64,000 bases of DNA from Onchidella celtica (Eukaryota > Mollusca > Gastropoda > Systellommatophora > Onchidiidae): the NCBI GenBank assembly GCA_963931925.1, contig OZ007570.1:54407880-54471879 (forward strand), given 5' to 3'. This document shows positions 63,699-64,000 of the stretch, piece after piece; position 1 is the first letter of the stretch; every line of letters begins with the position of its first letter. The notes beneath the pieces were generated by a model. It was not told the DNA's origin and ran no database searches. It saw nothing but the letters and a program-made list of their open reading frames with translations. The position numbers and the translations under genes are program-made.

Positions 63699-64000
63699 GT
63701 TGGTGGGACACTTTTTTTCATTCATGTGAAAAACCATCAAATTATGCCAACATTACAAAATAGTCTCAAAGTTAAAAATGGTTGACCATTAATTAAAAAC
63801 ATTTTTTTTTTTCGTTTTGTTTTTCATCTTGTCATTGGCTTTGCTTTTTATCTTTCTTATGTTCATACAGTTACGTGCAGTTTAAAAAAATTTTTCTCTC
63901 TCTCTCTCTTTCTCTTTCCACCTTGCTTTCAGCCTCTTCCTTGTTTACCACTTTCAATTTATAAATGTACAATTTTTACACTATCCTAGCTTATGTATGA
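63699..64000 (+). other. Start of intron 20 or 3' flank
   Basis: T-runs and a CT tract (63896-63915) precede TTGCTTTCAG ending at 63932, a plausible acceptor. The 68 bases after it stay open in the expected frame but read as hydrophobic non-descript sequence, so I do not call an exon. Confidence 0.35.

Noticed and set aside
63933-64000. Possible CEP97 exon 21
   Set aside because: The acceptor is plausible and the frame open, but the residues are nondescript and do not continue the R-S-x-D-L motif; the window ends too soon.

Overview
This is a 64 kb piece of an animal nuclear genome. It looks like a lophotrochozoan, most likely a mollusc and perhaps a gastropod. The reasons are a vertebrate-like exon/intron gene embedded in AT-rich DNA crowded with microsatellites (CT, GA, CCAT, GATA), minisatellites, tRNA-derived SINEs, LINE fragments, piggyBac and hAT elements and MITEs. 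The species assignment is inference; nothing here is bacterial.

One protein-coding gene on the + strand spans nearly the whole window: the orthologue of CEP97 (LRRIQ2), the centriole-capping partner of CP110 that restrains cilium formation. I assembled 20 coding exons by matching splice sites, keeping reading phase across every junction, and comparing with the human CEP97 sequence as I remember it. They are 353-368, 3643-3839, 4423-4581, 5149-5250, 5818-5931, 6504-6586, 7993-8076, 9046-9160, 51109-51301, 52355-52447, 53037-53126, 54088-55095, 55785-55929, 56612-56687, 57541-57744, 58498-58585, 59021-59104, 59579-59779, 60810-60903 and 61257-63698. This gives at least 1,862 codons, against about 865 in human, and the C-terminus lies beyond the window. 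Domain order is leucine-rich repeats (exons 2-8), a disordered Ser/Thr/Pro/Gln region (exons 9-12), an IQ motif with a basic helix (13-14), a coiled coil (15-16), a fibronectin type III domain (18-20) and a very long phospho-site-rich disordered tail (20). The FN3 domain and long tail are absent from human CEP97.

Layout: 1-352 promoter/5'UTR. 369-3642 is intron 1, with a 5'-truncated LINE and an internally deleted piggyBac element. 3643-9160 holds the LRR exons, including an AT-AC minor-spliceosome (U12) intron at 6587-7992. 9161-51108 is a single ~42 kb intron holding almost all the mobile and satellite DNA. 51109-63698 holds the remaining exons with short introns, a SINE copy and a second MITE family.

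Mobile and repeated DNA include two hAT MITE copies of one family (one with an internal minisatellite expansion), a third unrelated hAT MITE, a MITE family with three copies, a 1.8 kb long-TIR element, a THAP-fragment TIR element, an RTE-type LINE remnant, a tRNA-SINE family in several copies, and a Helitron-like repeat pair. I saw no recognisable LTR retroelement or other virus-like element, no CRISPR array and no rRNA gene.
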